In this document: piece by piece, positions 34,001 through 44,414 of the stretch | Layout of the letters: each line of letters begins with the position of its first letter | Numbering within the stretch: position 1 is the first letter of the stretch | Source: Cyanobacteria bacterium GSL.Bin1 | GTDB lineage: Bacteria > Cyanobacteriota > Cyanobacteriia > Cyanobacteriales > Rubidibacteraceae | Length of the DNA stretch: 64,000 bases | Direction: 5' to 3' | Assembly: GCA_009909085.1 (NCBI GenBank) | Contig: JAAANX010000034.1 | Location: 1 to 64,000 of the forward strand | Made by a program: the position numbers and the translations under genes | Notes under the pieces: model-generated | Seen by the model: only the letters and a program-made list of their open reading frames with translations | The model's database searches: none | What the model was told of the DNA's origin: nothing

Positions 34001-37000
34001 TACTGCGTGAAACTACTACTAGTGACCTGACGACTCATCATGTTTTCTCCTTTTAGCATACGTTTCGCTGCATCCAATAACACCTCTTCTAAATAAGGCT
34101 TAGTGAAGTATCCTTTTGCCCCGAGACGATATGCCATTTGTCGATGACGTTCCGCCCCGCGTGAAGTCAACATTCCCACTGGTAAGTCGGCAAATCGTTC
34201 TTCTTGTTTGACGCGAGATAATAACTCTAAGCCATCCATTTTCGGCATTTCAATATCACAGAACATCATATCGCAAACTAAGCCCGCTCGCAGTTTATCC
34301 CAAGCTTCTTTGCCATCACGGGCTTGTTCAACGCGATAACCGGCTTTGGCAAATGTCATTGAGAGTAACTCCCGCACGGTAATGGAATCATCAACAATGA
34401 GCACCATCGGTTCTGCCTCGCCTGCTTGTTGTGCCATTGCTTGTTCTTGCTGCGCCAGCATTGAGTTCATTACATCTTTACGAACCCGTCCATAGAATAA
34501 ATCAATCAATTCTAAAACATCCGCGATCGCCATGACACTGCCATCAGAAATCACGGTTACCCCAGCCATTCCAATGGGTTTAGGAATGGGACCAGCCAGT
34601 TGTTTAATTACAATTTCTTGTTGTCCCAGCACTTGATCCACCTGAACCGCCACTAAATTCCCTGTACTACGGAGTACGACAATGGAAATTTCATCATCTT
34701 CTGATTGAGCGGCAAAAAGATTACTGCGGGTCAGCGTGCGATTATAGGAAAGAAGTTCTGACAGAGGTTTAAACGGGAGTAGCGTTGAGCTCTTTTGCCA
34801 GCGAATAAACCGTTCTCCGTCTTTATTGACTTTGATATTGTCTTGGGTGGTTTCAAATTGATCTTCCACCCCATCCATCGGAAAAGCAAGATTAGATTGA
34901 TTGAGTTTACAACAAAGTGCTGTTGTGATGCTAAGCGTTAAAGGTAAGGCAATGGTAAAGGTGGTTCCTTTACCAGGAGAAGAGTCAATGTTGATACTGC
35001 CGCGAAGTTTGCTTAAAGAGGAACGAACAACATCCATCCCAACACCGCGTCCAGCAAAGTCATCGGCTTGCTCCTTGGTGCTAAACCCAGGGCTAAAGAT
35101 AAAGTCAAAAATATCAATATCAGGAAGAGCACTGGCGTCCGCTTTAGAAATCAAGCCTTTCTCTACTGCTTTGCGTCGAATCCCAAGGGGATCAAGCCCC
35201 GCACCATCGTCAGAAATTGCAATGATCGTCTGATTGCCTTGGTGCCGGGCTTCTACTTTAATTGTTCCAGTGACTGGTTTACCAAATCGCTGCCGTTCTT
35301 CTGGCGACTCAATTCCATGAGTAATGGCATTGTTAACCAAGTGAGTCAATGGGTCATAGAGTTGCTCGAGAATCATCTTATCGACTAACGTCTCTTTCCC
35401 CTGCACTTCCAATTGCGCTTTCTTCTCTAATTTTATGGAGATATCCCGTACTGCTCGCGGTAAGCGATCAGCGACTTGGGAAAAGGGAACCATGCGGGCT
35501 TCTGTAAACCCTTCTTGGAGTTGACCGGTCACTTGACGGAAAATTCGGGCTTCTTGTTCAACTTTGTCAACTAAAAATTCAATATCCGACCCCGACTCTC
35601 GCACGCGCACAATCAACTCAATGATCTGTTGGGAAAGTGAATGGAAGCCGCTAAAACGGTCCATTTCTAGAGGATCATACTCCTCATTATAGGTTATCTG
35701 AGAATCGCTACTGTGCTCACTATTTTTCCGGCTTGCTCCCATTTGGCCGTTGCTATAGGATTTACTCAGCCGTAAAGAATTCTCTAACAAAGACCGCTCA
35801 TAAAGGTCTTGTATCTGTACGCCCAAATCGTTTAGATCTTGTAGCCGTTCTAATAAGTTATCTAAAAACTGTTGTAATCGCTCTTGGTCTTGTTCCAAAC
35901 TATTACGATTAATCACTAACTCCCCAATTAAGTTATTGAGGTTATCCATTAAGCGTACTGGAACCTTGAGTGTTTGTTCAAATATACTGACTCCTCCCTG
36001 TGCTGCTGGCGCTGCAACTGGAGGCTGCTGTGTTGCTGGGGCAGGGGGTGTAATCTCAGTGGTACTTGCTTCTGTGGCGATTTGTTCCGGTACTTGTTCA
36101 ATATAAGCTTCTAAGGCAACGCGATCAAAGTCTGCTTGATTCTGTAGTTGAGCAGGGGCATTAATCAAGTGCTCTAGATCTTCTATCTCTTCGTAATAAT
36201 CGAGAGCAAAACTTAGCTGTTCTCCTACCGATTCTTGGATGTAAGTTGAGGAAAAAGTTTTGTATTCATCGTATGTTGTTTGAAAAGCGAGGCTATCTTC
36301 TACCCCCTGAATAAATGTTTTCTCTTTTTCATTAGCAAAAATTGATTCAAGGTCTTCTAGGGGTTCAAAGATTTGTTGTGACCAAGAGAAATCTTCTGTA
36401 GAAGACTCTTCATCTGGATAGAGATCATCGAGTTTGGAGAGGGCTTCTTCTTCTTCTTCTTCCTTGCTAGGTTCTTGCTGTTCACTCGCATCTAAAGCTT
36501 GGAACAGTTCATTCCATTCTTCATCGGCACTGCTATCTTTGTGATCATCTAAGTTCAGGTTTTCCCTTGCAGTCTCTATATTCCAGGACTCACTTTGCTG
36601 GCTAGAGACACTTTCTTGTTCTAAGTCTATTTCTGCTACCAAGCGTTCATCATCATGATCTTCTTCGGCAAATAATTCCTCGAAAAAGGCCTCTTCATCA
36701 TCAGTTTCTTGGCTATTTTCTGGGAGCCATTGTTCTAGATCTAATTCAGCATCTTCATCTTCTAAAATGATTTCTTGCTCATGCCATGATTGTGAATTTT
36801 CTTCCCCAATTGCTGATTCTTCAATCCATAATTCAAGATCTTCGTCAGAAGCATCAACTTTCTCAGGAACATTAAGATTCATTTCTTCTTTATTCCATAA
36901 GTCAGTTTCTAGATCGAGACTCTCTAAGAAATTTAAATTTTCATTAGAAGTACTTGCTTCAGAAATACCAGATAGATCAGTAATTGTTGTTTTCTCATCT

Positions 37001-37878
37001 AATTCTTCTGAGTCTAGTGCATTGGAATCCTCTTGCTCACTATCGAGATCATCATCGTAGTTTCGTGTATCCCACGGTGAGGACAACTGTAAAGACATTG
37101 CTTTTAAGCGTTGACTCGGTTGAATGGTATAGGCTTGACCTTGCTCAAGCAAGTTTTGAGCGTCTCGAATGTCGGCGATCGCGCACTCTGCTGCAGTTTT
37201 GACGGAGTTTTCGGTTGCCGCGATCGCGCTTTGAGCGATTTTAAGCAGTTTAACCCAAGTCGGTAAGTTGGCTTGTACCCCAATTTGCTCTAGCACCTGG
37301 CAATGTTCGGTTAATACGCTGCGGTAGTGAGACGGATTTTCTTGCTCAAGGATCTCTTCCATTGCGTTTAACTCAGCCTCAACTTGCTGCTGAAAAAAGT
37401 CACTGTCTAGACTCAATTCATTCACCGTTGCTTCTTCATGCAAAATCCGAGACTGCAGGTAGTTTTTAGCCTCGTTTAACTGGGGCTGCAGTCCTTTGAA
37501 CACTTCTCGTTCGACACCCTCTGTATATTCAGTGGGTTCTTCCGAGATAGCGTGCATTTCAACCAAGCCTTGAAACGTATCAAAAACTTGCCACAATAAC
37601 TCTTCCAAACGTTTATCGCTAACCACAGAGGCCGTTCTCATCACTCCAAAACAGTCTTCAAAAAACTGAGCAATTTCTTGCATCGTCTGCATTTCATGAA
37701 GAACCGCCCCTCTATTTAGAGACTCAGCAGCATCATGAAGACGTTTTAGCGTTTCTGGTTGTCTGACGACACCTGATAAGTTTAGTAGCCCACGCTCAAT
37801 GGTTTCCAGATGAGTTTTTGCATCTAGTAGATATTGTTTCCGGTCCGGGGTTTGGGGTTGGTTTGGCTGCATAGTCAC
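34000..37878 (-). CDS. CheA-like hybrid histidine kinase/response regulator (PilL-type)
   Basis: The 1292-residue protein has an N-terminal helical Hpt-like region (about residues 15-125) and a long, very acidic Glu/Ser-rich linker (about 260-600). A CheA dimerisation domain, the CheA HATPase (about 800-990; N box HLVNNAITHGIE, FAGRGVGMDVVRSSL, GKGTTFTIALPLT), a CheW-like domain (about 995-1140) and a C-terminal receiver (about 1160-1280; VLIVDDSITVREL, MFCDIEMPKMDG, FTKPY) follow. Where CheA-type Hpt domains have the phospho-accepting His (AAHTIKGGA-like), this protein reads AAESLNRGA, with Glu52. It resembles PilL-C-like kinases of cyanobacterial phototaxis or pilus control. No CheW or receptor gene is adjacent. 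Confidence 0.88.
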   Translation of the reverse strand: MTMQPNQPQTPDRKQYLLDAKTHLETIERGLLNLSGVVRQPETLKRLHDAAESLNRGAVLHEMQTMQEIAQFFEDCFGVMRTASVVSDKRLEELLWQVFDTFQGLVEMHAISEEPTEYTEGVEREVFKGLQPQLNEAKNYLQSRILHEEATVNELSLDSDFFQQQVEAELNAMEEILEQENPSHYRSVLTEHCQVLEQIGVQANLPTWVKLLKIAQSAIAATENSVKTAAECAIADIRDAQNLLEQGQAYTIQPSQRLKAMSLQLSSPWDTRNYDDDLDSEQEDSNALDSEELDEKTTITDLSGISEASTSNENLNFLESLDLETDLWNKEEMNLNVPEKVDASDEDLELWIEESAIGEENSQSWHEQEIILEDEDAELDLEQWLPENSQETDDEEAFFEELFAEEDHDDERLVAEIDLEQESVSSQQSESWNIETARENLNLDDHKDSSADEEWNELFQALDASEQQEPSKEEEEEEALSKLDDLYPDEESSTEDFSWSQQIFEPLEDLESIFANEKEKTFIQGVEDSLAFQTTYDEYKTFSSTYIQESVGEQLSFALDYYEEIEDLEHLINAPAQLQNQADFDRVALEAYIEQVPEQIATEASTTEITPPAPATQQPPVAAPAAQGGVSIFEQTLKVPVRLMDNLNNLIGELVINRNSLEQDQERLQQFLDNLLERLQDLNDLGVQIQDLYERSLLENSLRLSKSYSNGQMGASRKNSEHSSDSQITYNEEYDPLEMDRFSGFHSLSQQIIELIVRVRESGSDIEFLVDKVEQEARIFRQVTGQLQEGFTEARMVPFSQVADRLPRAVRDISIKLEKKAQLEVQGKETLVDKMILEQLYDPLTHLVNNAITHGIESPEERQRFGKPVTGTIKVEARHQGNQTIIAISDDGAGLDPLGIRRKAVEKGLISKADASALPDIDIFDFIFSPGFSTKEQADDFAGRGVGMDVVRSSLSKLRGSINIDSSPGKGTTFTIALPLTLSITTALCCKLNQSNLAFPMDGVEDQFETTQDNIKVNKDGERFIRWQKSSTLLPFKPLSELLSYNRTLTRSNLFAAQSEDDEISIVVLRSTGNLVAVQVDQVLGQQEIVIKQLAGPIPKPIGMAGVTVISDGSVMAIADVLELIDLFYGRVRKDVMNSMLAQQEQAMAQQAGEAEPMVLIVDDSITVRELLSMTFAKAGYRVEQARDGKEAWDKLRAGLVCDMMFCDIEMPKMDGLELLSRVKQEERFADLPVGMLTSRGAERHRQMAYRLGAKGYFTKPYLEEVLLDAAKRMLKGENMMSRQVTSSSFTQ

Positions 37879-38050
37879 GTCCGTCTCTTCCTTGCTTCGC
37901 GTTTTAAATGGACAGCGATTAATTTCTTGCCTTGATTATAATCACTCTAATAAAGTTATGAAAGTTCTGTAATATTACTGAGTTGAAAAACTCTTTGCCA
38001 GCTACTTTAACCAATATTTTAGCGCTGATAGAGGGGTTGAGTCTTTGTTT

Positions 38051-38983
38051 TTAATTTTCCTGAAAGTAGCCAAATTCAGCAACTTGTCGAGCTGAATCCC
38101 GCCATTTCGCTTGTACCCGAACAAACAATTCTAAATACACTTTCCCGGCAATCATCTTTTGCATTTCGGCGCGGGCGGCTGTCCCAATTCGTTTGAGCAT
38201 TGTTCCTTTCTTTCCAATTAAAATTCCTTTCTGTGAAGGACGCTCAACATTGATTGTTGCGCGAATGGTGGTGAGATTCTTTTCTTCAATAATCTGATCA
38301 ATAACAATCGCAACCGAATGCGGAATTTCTTGCCGAGTTTCCTGTAAAATTTGCTCTCGAATTAACTCTGCCATCACTAACCGTTCCGGTTGATCACTCA
38401 CTAATTCCGGTGGATAGTAGTAGGGACCAACATCTAATTTTTGTCTGAGTTGGACTTGTAACTCTTCTAACCCCAATCCTGTCAAAGCTGAAAATTCTAC
38501 AGCATCCCATTTTCGTTCTTGTAAAAGAGTCTCATAGGTGGCGCGATTTTTGGCTCTTTGTTCGCCATCCACTAAATCAGTTTTATTCAAGCCAATCATC
38601 ACAGGAACTTGAGTTTTTCTTAGTAATTCAGCAATGTAGCGATCGCCGCCCCCAGCTGGCGTTGAAGCATCAACGACAAATAAAATTAAATCCACCGCAT
38701 CAATCGTACTCTGAGCATTCTTCACAATCACTTTGCCCAATTCATGATGCGGCTTATGAATGCCGGGCGTATCCACAAAAATCATCTGTGCTGTTTCTGT
38801 AGTCAGAATTCCTCGCAAACGATTACGAGTGGTTTGCGCCACTGGGGAGGTAATCGCGACTTTTTCCCCAACTAACTCATTCATCAGTGTCGATTTTCCC
38901 ACATTGGGTCGCCCAATCAGACCAATAAACCCTGACTTAAAATCTGGCGGTGCAACCGGAATTTGTCCAAAGCCATCAAGCAT
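38051..38983 (-). CDS. era: GTPase Era
   Basis: The 310-residue protein has the Era GTPase domain: G1 GRPNVGKSTL, G3 DTPGIHKP, G4 NKTD, and SALTG near the end of the G domain. A C-terminal KH domain is present (about residues 210-300; GQKGILIGKKG-like KGILIGKKGTML). Era binds the 3' end of 16S rRNA and is needed for 30S ribosome maturation. It starts one base after the stop of the upstream succinylglutamate-desuccinylase-like gene (TGA-A-ATG), so the two are translationally coupled. Length and domain order are normal. Confidence 0.97.
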   Translation of the reverse strand: MLDGFGQIPVAPPDFKSGFIGLIGRPNVGKSTLMNELVGEKVAITSPVAQTTRNRLRGILTTETAQMIFVDTPGIHKPHHELGKVIVKNAQSTIDAVDLILFVVDASTPAGGGDRYIAELLRKTQVPVMIGLNKTDLVDGEQRAKNRATYETLLQERKWDAVEFSALTGLGLEELQVQLRQKLDVGPYYYPPELVSDQPERLVMAELIREQILQETRQEIPHSVAIVIDQIIEEKNLTTIRATINVERPSQKGILIGKKGTMLKRIGTAARAEMQKMIAGKVYLELFVRVQAKWRDSARQVAEFGYFQEN

Positions 38984-38984
38984 T

Positions 38985-40121
38985 TCATTCTTCTCTCTCT
39001 AGTATGGTTAAAACGTATTCTCCTTCATTTACACCTTGATTGGTTCCAAGATCAAAAACGAAACCTGCTTTTTCTGCGGTTATGGTTATCTTTTGTAAGG
39101 CTTCTCCTTGCTTATTCAACTCTAAAATTTGATAAATGATATCTCCTTTTTTAACAACTGTTTTTAAATCAGCACAGCTTTGAATGATCCCTCCTGTCGG
39201 AGCATAATATTTTTTAATCTGTTCTTTTTGAACAAACGCTACTGTATGATTTGAAGTGGCGGTTCGGGGAAACTCCTCACTCTTCACAACCCCCTGATGC
39301 ACCAAATAGTTTTTTATCCCTCTTACTCCTTTTTTAACTGACTCCGGTTGGACTGTCATCCCACTTCCTAACTCTAACGTCCAAGCAGCAACATCAAATT
39401 TAACGTCCCGTCCAAGTTCTCGAAATTTTTCTTCTAAAGTTAGCCAAGGCTTAAGAAACGCTTCATCAAACGTATATCCTGCTGGTTCATCAACCTGAAT
39501 TCCAACATCTAACAAAAATGCTTGTGTTGCCTTTTCTTGACCCGGAAAAGTAAATAAATAATCAATGCCACGGTTACTGGAACTATGAATATCAATGACG
39601 TAATTGGCATCTAAACAAAGGGACTGTAACGTTTGCTGATACTTAACCCCATAGCGAACCCCGTAGGATTGACGATCCTGCTCAATTTGTTCTTGCAACC
39701 GAGCTTTAATTCGTTCTAAATAGCTGTTATAAATCGATTTGAGATCGGCTTCTAAGTAATTTTGGGCAAACCCATAAACCTCATCTTCTTCAGCAGAATA
39801 ATCCCAAAAAATACGATTCCAGTCTTGACCATCGTAACTGTTATAACGTCCAGGATTAAAAAAATGCGCTCGCTGATTCATGCCAACAGGATTACAGCCC
39901 GGAACTAACCAAATCTCACCCAATAAATTTTCTGGATCAAGTTTGGTGAGCCAATGGTACAGTTCTGCAATGACAACGTTACCAATAATTTCTGCACCAT
40001 GTAAATTGGCTTGAATATAAGTTTTTTGACCGGGTTTCCCCTGAAACTGATAAATCTGTAATGCTAGATGATCGCCTGAAGAAAGACGACGTAGATTAAT
40101 GGTTTCAATATTCGGTTGCAT
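38985..40121 (-). CDS. Succinylglutamate desuccinylase/aspartoacylase family zinc hydrolase
   Basis: The 378-residue protein belongs to the M14 carboxypeptidase-like AstE/AspA superfamily. The first zinc-binding pair lies in ANLHGAEIIGN (His and Glu), a conserved Asn-Pro is in VPGCNPVGMNQRAHFFNPGR, and the third zinc ligand His is in YVIDIHSSSNRG. The catalytic Glu is in TLELGSGMTV. A biotin/lipoyl-like beta domain (about 290-378) follows, as in many cyanobacterial members. It removes an acyl or amide group from an unknown substrate. It is the first gene of a pair with era. The ATG at 40121 gives MQPNIETINLRRLSSGDHL. Confidence 0.88.
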   Translation of the reverse strand: MQPNIETINLRRLSSGDHLALQIYQFQGKPGQKTYIQANLHGAEIIGNVVIAELYHWLTKLDPENLLGEIWLVPGCNPVGMNQRAHFFNPGRYNSYDGQDWNRIFWDYSAEEDEVYGFAQNYLEADLKSIYNSYLERIKARLQEQIEQDRQSYGVRYGVKYQQTLQSLCLDANYVIDIHSSSNRGIDYLFTFPGQEKATQAFLLDVGIQVDEPAGYTFDEAFLKPWLTLEEKFRELGRDVKFDVAAWTLELGSGMTVQPESVKKGVRGIKNYLVHQGVVKSEEFPRTATSNHTVAFVQKEQIKKYYAPTGGIIQSCADLKTVVKKGDIIYQILELNKQGEALQKITITAEKAGFVFDLGTNQGVNEGEYVLTILEREE

Positions 40122-40357
40122 TAGAATAAGAATTCAACAGTGAGTTGTGTTTTTTTATTAATTACTCGTTGTTAGCGAATCGATAATGTTGGGGCTAAAT
40201 TGATCAATCATGATGATGAATCGTTCATTTTACATTGTTGATTATTAGTTGTCCATTCATCGACTGAGTTGCCAATGGGTAGGCAAAATAGTAATCTTAG
40301 TGTCAACATCAAAAACAGGTTTATTATATTTGCTAAACGTGGGAGGAAGAAACCACC

Positions 40358-42292
40358 GTGTCGAATACAACCGTTCGGCAAGATAACAACCAGAGCCAAC
40401 CATCCTTGTGGCACAATACCCTGCAATTTACAAAAGGGGTTGGAAAAGCGGCGACAGGAACAGTGGTCTGTGTAAGTTTACTTGCTGGTGCAGTCATTAC
40501 AGGCGGACTTGTGGGATTAGCGCTGAGTTTCCGTAATCTTCCAGATGTTCGCGTTTTAGAAGGTTATTCACCCACTGAAACCAGCTATATTTATGATGTT
40601 AAAGGTCGTCTTCTAACACGCTTACATGGAGAAGCCAACCGCGATGTAATTGGGCTAGAGGAAATGTCTCCAGAACTCAAACAAGCGGTCCTTGCCATTG
40701 AGGATAGTCATTTCTACCAGCATCAGGGGATTAATCCAACGAGTATTGGTCGAGCCTTGTTGGTCAATTGGCAAAGTGGAGAAGTCGTAGAAGGGGCTTC
40801 GACCATCACCATGCAACTGGTGAAAAATGTTTTCCTTTCTCCAGAAAGAACCTTGAGTCGAAAATTAGCAGAAGCAGTCTTGGCTTTGCGGGTTGAGCAA
40901 GTCTTTAGCAAAGATGAAATTTTAGAAATGTACCTCAATACGATTTATTGGGGGCATAACAATTATGGCGCAGAAACGGCTGCTCAAAGTTACTTCCAAA
41001 AATCAGCCTCTGAATTAAACTTAGCTGAAGCGACGATGATGGCAGGGTTAATTCAAGCCCCAGAGCAATATAGTCCTTTTGTGGATTATGCAGAAACAAA
41101 ACGTCGTCAAGCAGTCGTTTTAAGCCGTATGGAAGAAATTGGTTGGATTCCGGCGCCCGTTGCTGATAGTACGATTAGGGAACCGCTATTAGTCGGAAAA
41201 CCCACAGCTTGGCAAGAAAGTAAACTCCCAGCAGTGACAGAGGCAGTCACCGCTGAACTAAGAGAACGCTTTGGGGAAGAAGCGGTCACCGAAGGGGGAT
41301 TACGAGTGCAAACGACCATCGATCTCTTTTTCCAACAAATGGCAGAAGAAACCATACAAGAAGCTCATCAACAATTACTGAATCGGGGGCTGAAGACGGC
41401 ACAAATTGCGATTGTAGCGGTTGATCCGCGAACTCATTTTGTCAAAGCCATGGTAGGTAGTGTTGATTATGAAAATAGTCAATTTAACCGCGCTCTTCAA
41501 TCTCGCCGTCAACCGGGATCTTCGTTCAAGCCGTTTGTCTACTACACCGCTTTTGCCAGTGGTCAATATACCCCGGATTCTACAATTAAAGATAGTCCGG
41601 TTCAATATCGGGATGGTTCCGGTTACTATCGTCCGAAAAACTATGGGGGAAGTTTTGCCGGAACAATGACGCTGCGAAGTTCTCTTATGCGATCGCAGAA
41701 CGTACCAGCCGTAAAATTAGGTCAAGCAGTTGGGCTAGATAATGTGATTGATGTTGCCCGTAAACTGGGAATTGAGAGCCCTTTACAGCCGGTTATTTCT
41801 TTGCCCCTCGGATCAGTGGGCGTAAAACCATTGGAAATGGCAGGGGCTTATGCGACTTTCGCGAACAATGGTTGGCATTCAGATCCGACTTTTATTGTTC
41901 GTGTCAGTAATAGTCAAGGTGATTTATTGCTCGATAACCAACCGGAACCCCGATTAGTCTTAAATCAGTGGGCGGTTGCTTCTCTCAATAGCGTCTTGCA
42001 AGGAGTGGTGCAATCCGGAACAGGCACCTCAGCACAGATCGGTCGCCCTGCTGCTGGTAAAACTGGAACAACCAATTCTGAAAGAGATGTCTGGTTCGTG
42101 GGTTATGTGCCTCAATTAGCAACGGCGGTTTGGATTGGGAATGATGATTATCGTCCTCTTGGTTCCGGAGTGACTGGTGGTGGATTCGCTGCCCCGGTCT
42201 GGCGCAAGTTCATGCTCAAAGCACTCAATAATCAACCCGTCCAACAATTTCCTTCTCCCAGTGAGTTTGAACGACCTAAGTCTAACAATTAA
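40358..42292 (+). CDS. Class A penicillin-binding protein (PBP1A/1B type)
   Basis: The 644-residue inner-membrane protein has a short cytoplasmic tail and one membrane helix (about residues 36-60). Its glycosyltransferase domain (about 85-260) contains AIEDSHFYQHQGI and EGASTITMQLVKN, and the transpeptidase domain (about 340-625) follows. The active-site motifs are SSFKPF (SxxK), SQN in LMRSQNVPAV (SxN) and KTGTT. It polymerises and cross-links peptidoglycan. A GTG start is used, preceded by GGGAGGAAG. In the first glycosyltransferase motif Ser replaces the more usual Arg (EDS rather than EDR), while the catalytic Glu is kept. It converges with the DUF1825 gene, one base apart. Confidence 0.93.
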   Translation: MSNTTVRQDNNQSQPSLWHNTLQFTKGVGKAATGTVVCVSLLAGAVITGGLVGLALSFRNLPDVRVLEGYSPTETSYIYDVKGRLLTRLHGEANRDVIGLEEMSPELKQAVLAIEDSHFYQHQGINPTSIGRALLVNWQSGEVVEGASTITMQLVKNVFLSPERTLSRKLAEAVLALRVEQVFSKDEILEMYLNTIYWGHNNYGAETAAQSYFQKSASELNLAEATMMAGLIQAPEQYSPFVDYAETKRRQAVVLSRMEEIGWIPAPVADSTIREPLLVGKPTAWQESKLPAVTEAVTAELRERFGEEAVTEGGLRVQTTIDLFFQQMAEETIQEAHQQLLNRGLKTAQIAIVAVDPRTHFVKAMVGSVDYENSQFNRALQSRRQPGSSFKPFVYYTAFASGQYTPDSTIKDSPVQYRDGSGYYRPKNYGGSFAGTMTLRSSLMRSQNVPAVKLGQAVGLDNVIDVARKLGIESPLQPVISLPLGSVGVKPLEMAGAYATFANNGWHSDPTFIVRVSNSQGDLLLDNQPEPRLVLNQWAVASLNSVLQGVVQSGTGTSAQIGRPAAGKTGTTNSERDVWFVGYVPQLATAVWIGNDDYRPLGSGVTGGGFAAPVWRKFMLKALNNQPVQQFPSPSEFERPKSNN

Positions 42293-42293
42293 T

Positions 42294-42611
42294 TTACTGG
42301 TGCAGCTCGTTTTTCATGCGTTCTAACGTTTGGTGCATTTGGTCAAACATTTGTTGCGGTGTCATTCCAAATTGTCCCAGTTGATTTTTTAGTTGTTCCA
42401 CTGTCATTTGGGCCATGAAGTCTTCTGAGAGTTCAAAGCGTTTCATGAAAATTTTATATCGTTCTAAAAGCTCTTCCATACGCTCGATATAGAGCTTTTT
42501 CCCTTCATAATCAAATTTTCCATACTTCCCTCCCAGTTCCATGAGGGCTTGATAGTCTTCAAATAGCTGTTTTGCTTCTTGTTGGACAACTTCAGAATCA
42601 AAAATTCCCAT
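42294..42611 (-). CDS. DUF1825 family protein
   Basis: The 105-residue protein starts MGIFDSEVVQQEAKQLFEDYQ and is largely helical and charged, with methionine- and glutamine-rich C-terminal helices (MTPQQMFDQMHQTLERMKNE). The whole length matches the cyanobacterial DUF1825 family, whose function is unknown. It has no membrane segment. The gene converges on the PBP gene and has its own promoter region facing asnS. Confidence 0.85.
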   Translation of the reverse strand: MGIFDSEVVQQEAKQLFEDYQALMELGGKYGKFDYEGKKLYIERMEELLERYKIFMKRFELSEDFMAQMTVEQLKNQLGQFGMTPQQMFDQMHQTLERMKNELHQ

Positions 42612-42734
42612 GGCTAATATATTTGTTTTGAATACGGTTTCTTAATTATTGGTTCGATCTTAACGAAATGGCAATAAAGCAGGCAATTCGGTTTACCGTA
42701 TGATACAGGAAGAGAGGAAAAATAAAACAAGGTT

Positions 42735-44123
42735 ATGTCAAAACGTCGCATTATAGACTTACTCCGCCAGGGACAACCCGCAGAAACCGTGACGATTCAA
42801 GGTTGGGTACGGACAAAACGGGAGTCAAAAAAGTTTGCTTTTATTGAGGTCAATGATGGGTCTGCTTTGGCGAATTTACAGGTAATTTTAGATCCTCAAC
42901 TCGACCATTATGAAACAGTTCTGGGTCAACTCAATACCGGTGCTTCTGTAGAAATCACTGGGGTTTTAGCCGAGTCCCCGGGAAAGGGGCAGCGAATTGA
43001 ATTACAAGCCAATGCGGTGACCGTTTATGGGGAAGCCGATCCAGAAACTTATCCTTTACAGAAAAAGCGCCACTCTTTTGAATTTCTCCGCAGTTTAGGA
43101 CATATTCGGACACGCACGAATACATTAGGGGCAGTGATGCGAGTGCGCAATACGTGCGCCAATGCGGTGCATCAATTTTTTCAACAGCAAGGTTTTTTGT
43201 GGGTTCACACCCCGATTATTACCACAAATGACTGTGAGGGGGCAGGCGAGTTGTTTAATGTGACCAGCTTGAATCTGAATGAGGTTCCGAAAGAGAATGG
43301 GAACGTCGATTACACTCAAGATTTCTTCGGACGACAAGCCTATTTGACTGTGAGTGGTCAGTTGGAAGCTGAAGCGATGGCATTAACTTTTGACCGGGTT
43401 TATACGTTTGGTCCCACCTTCCGGGCGGAAAACTCAAACACGTCTCGCCATTTAGCAGAGTTTTGGATGATTGAACCGGAAATGGCCTTCTGCGATTTAC
43501 AAGGCGATATGGACTTAGCAGAGGCGTTTCTCAAACAGATCTTTAAGGCGGTGTTGGATCAGTGTCCGGAAGATATGGAGTTTTTTAATCAACGGATTGA
43601 TGATTCGGTCTTAGCAACGGCAGATCATATTATTAATGAAGACTTTGAACGGATTACTTATACTAGCGCGATCGCGCTGTTAGAAAAAGCGGATCAAAAA
43701 TTTGAATATCCGGTGGAATGGGGCGTCGATTTACAATCGGAACACGAACGTTATTTATGTGAAGAATATTTCCAAAAACCGGTTATTGTTACCGATTATC
43801 CAAGTAGTATTAAAGCGTTTTATATGCGTTTAAATGATGACGGAAAAACCGTTGCCGCAATGGATGTTTTAGCCCCCAAAATTGGCGAAATTATTGGCGG
43901 TTCCCAACGGGAAGAACGATTAGAGGTGTTAGAAAAACGGATTAAAGAAGTAGGGATGGAACCGGAACAATTGTGGTGGTATCTCGACCTCAGACGCTAC
44001 GGAACCGTTCCTCATGCTGGCTTTGGTTTAGGCTTTGAACGCTTAATTCAGTTTATGACGGGGATGAAAAATATTCGAGACGTGATTCCGTTCCCCCGCA
44101 CCCCAGAAAACGCTGAATTTTAA
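42735..44123 (+). CDS. asnS: Asparagine-tRNA ligase
   Basis: The 462-residue class IIb aminoacyl-tRNA synthetase has an N-terminal OB-fold anticodon-binding domain ([20 protein letters not shown], about residues 17-100) and a catalytic domain. Motif 2 is [20 protein letters not shown], and motif 3 is in [15 protein letters not shown]. The combination of [13 protein letters not shown] and the ending [18 protein letters not shown] is typical of AsnS rather than AspS. It charges tRNA-Asn in the cytosol. The gene has its own promoter region and is followed by REP-like hairpins. Confidence 0.97.
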   Translation: MSKRRIIDLLRQGQPAETVTIQGWVRTKRESKKFAFIEVNDGSALANLQVILDPQLDHYETVLGQLNTGASVEITGVLAESPGKGQRIELQANAVTVYGEADPETYPLQKKRHSFEFLRSLGHIRTRTNTLGAVMRVRNTCANAVHQFFQQQGFLWVHTPIITTNDCEGAGELFNVTSLNLNEVPKENGNVDYTQDFFGRQAYLTVSGQLEAEAMALTFDRVYTFGPTFRAENSNTSRHLAEFWMIEPEMAFCDLQGDMDLAEAFLKQIFKAVLDQCPEDMEFFNQRIDDSVLATADHIINEDFERITYTSAIALLEKADQKFEYPVEWGVDLQSEHERYLCEEYFQKPVIVTDYPSSIKAFYMRLNDDGKTVAAMDVLAPKIGEIIGGSQREERLEVLEKRIKEVGMEPEQLWWYLDLRRYGTVPHAGFGLGFERLIQFMTGMKNIRDVIPFPRTPENAEF

Positions 44124-44129
44124 GTTCTC

Positions 44130-44230
44130 GTGCGGTTGGGTTAAAGATTACGCCTTCTGTTACCGAAGGCGCCTGTCCACATGCTTTGCTCCGGTGAGCG
44201 TTGATCAAAGAATTATCAAACCCAACCCAC
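44130..44230. repeat. REP-like nested inverted repeat after asnS
   Basis: GTGCGGTTGGGTT (44130-44142) pairs with AACCCAACCCAC (44219-44230), enclosing a perfect inner hairpin GCCTTC-TGTTACC-GAAGGC (44152-44170). A related hairpin with the same ACGCCTTCTGT core occurs at 44415-44457. No T-run follows, so this looks more like a repetitive extragenic palindrome or IS-end than a terminator. Confidence 0.6.
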
Positions 44231-44331
44231 TGAGTTACTAGCATCAGGCAATGGTAAAAAGAAAAAGTGACGACGCGATTCTATCAATGATTCAGTTTTC
44301 GTTGTGAAAACATACGGACAAATAATCGTTT

Positions 44332-44372
44332 ATTAATAAGGCATTAAATTGTTCTTAACTTAAATCCTAGAA
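44332..44372 (+). promoter_or_regulatory. Candidate PHO box upstream of phoX
   Basis: Four octamers spaced exactly 11 bp apart read ATTAATAA, ATTAAATT, CTTAACTT and TCCTAGAA. The cyanobacterial PHO box is known as tandem PyTTAAPyPyT-type octamers at 11-bp spacing, bound by the phosphate regulator SphR/PhoB. The third octamer fits well, the first two approximately. Position, about 135 bp before a phosphatase gene, supports the call. Confidence 0.55.
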
Positions 44373-44414
44373 ATTACTTTTAGGATCAATTTGTTTGGCA
44401 AAAAATTCACGACT

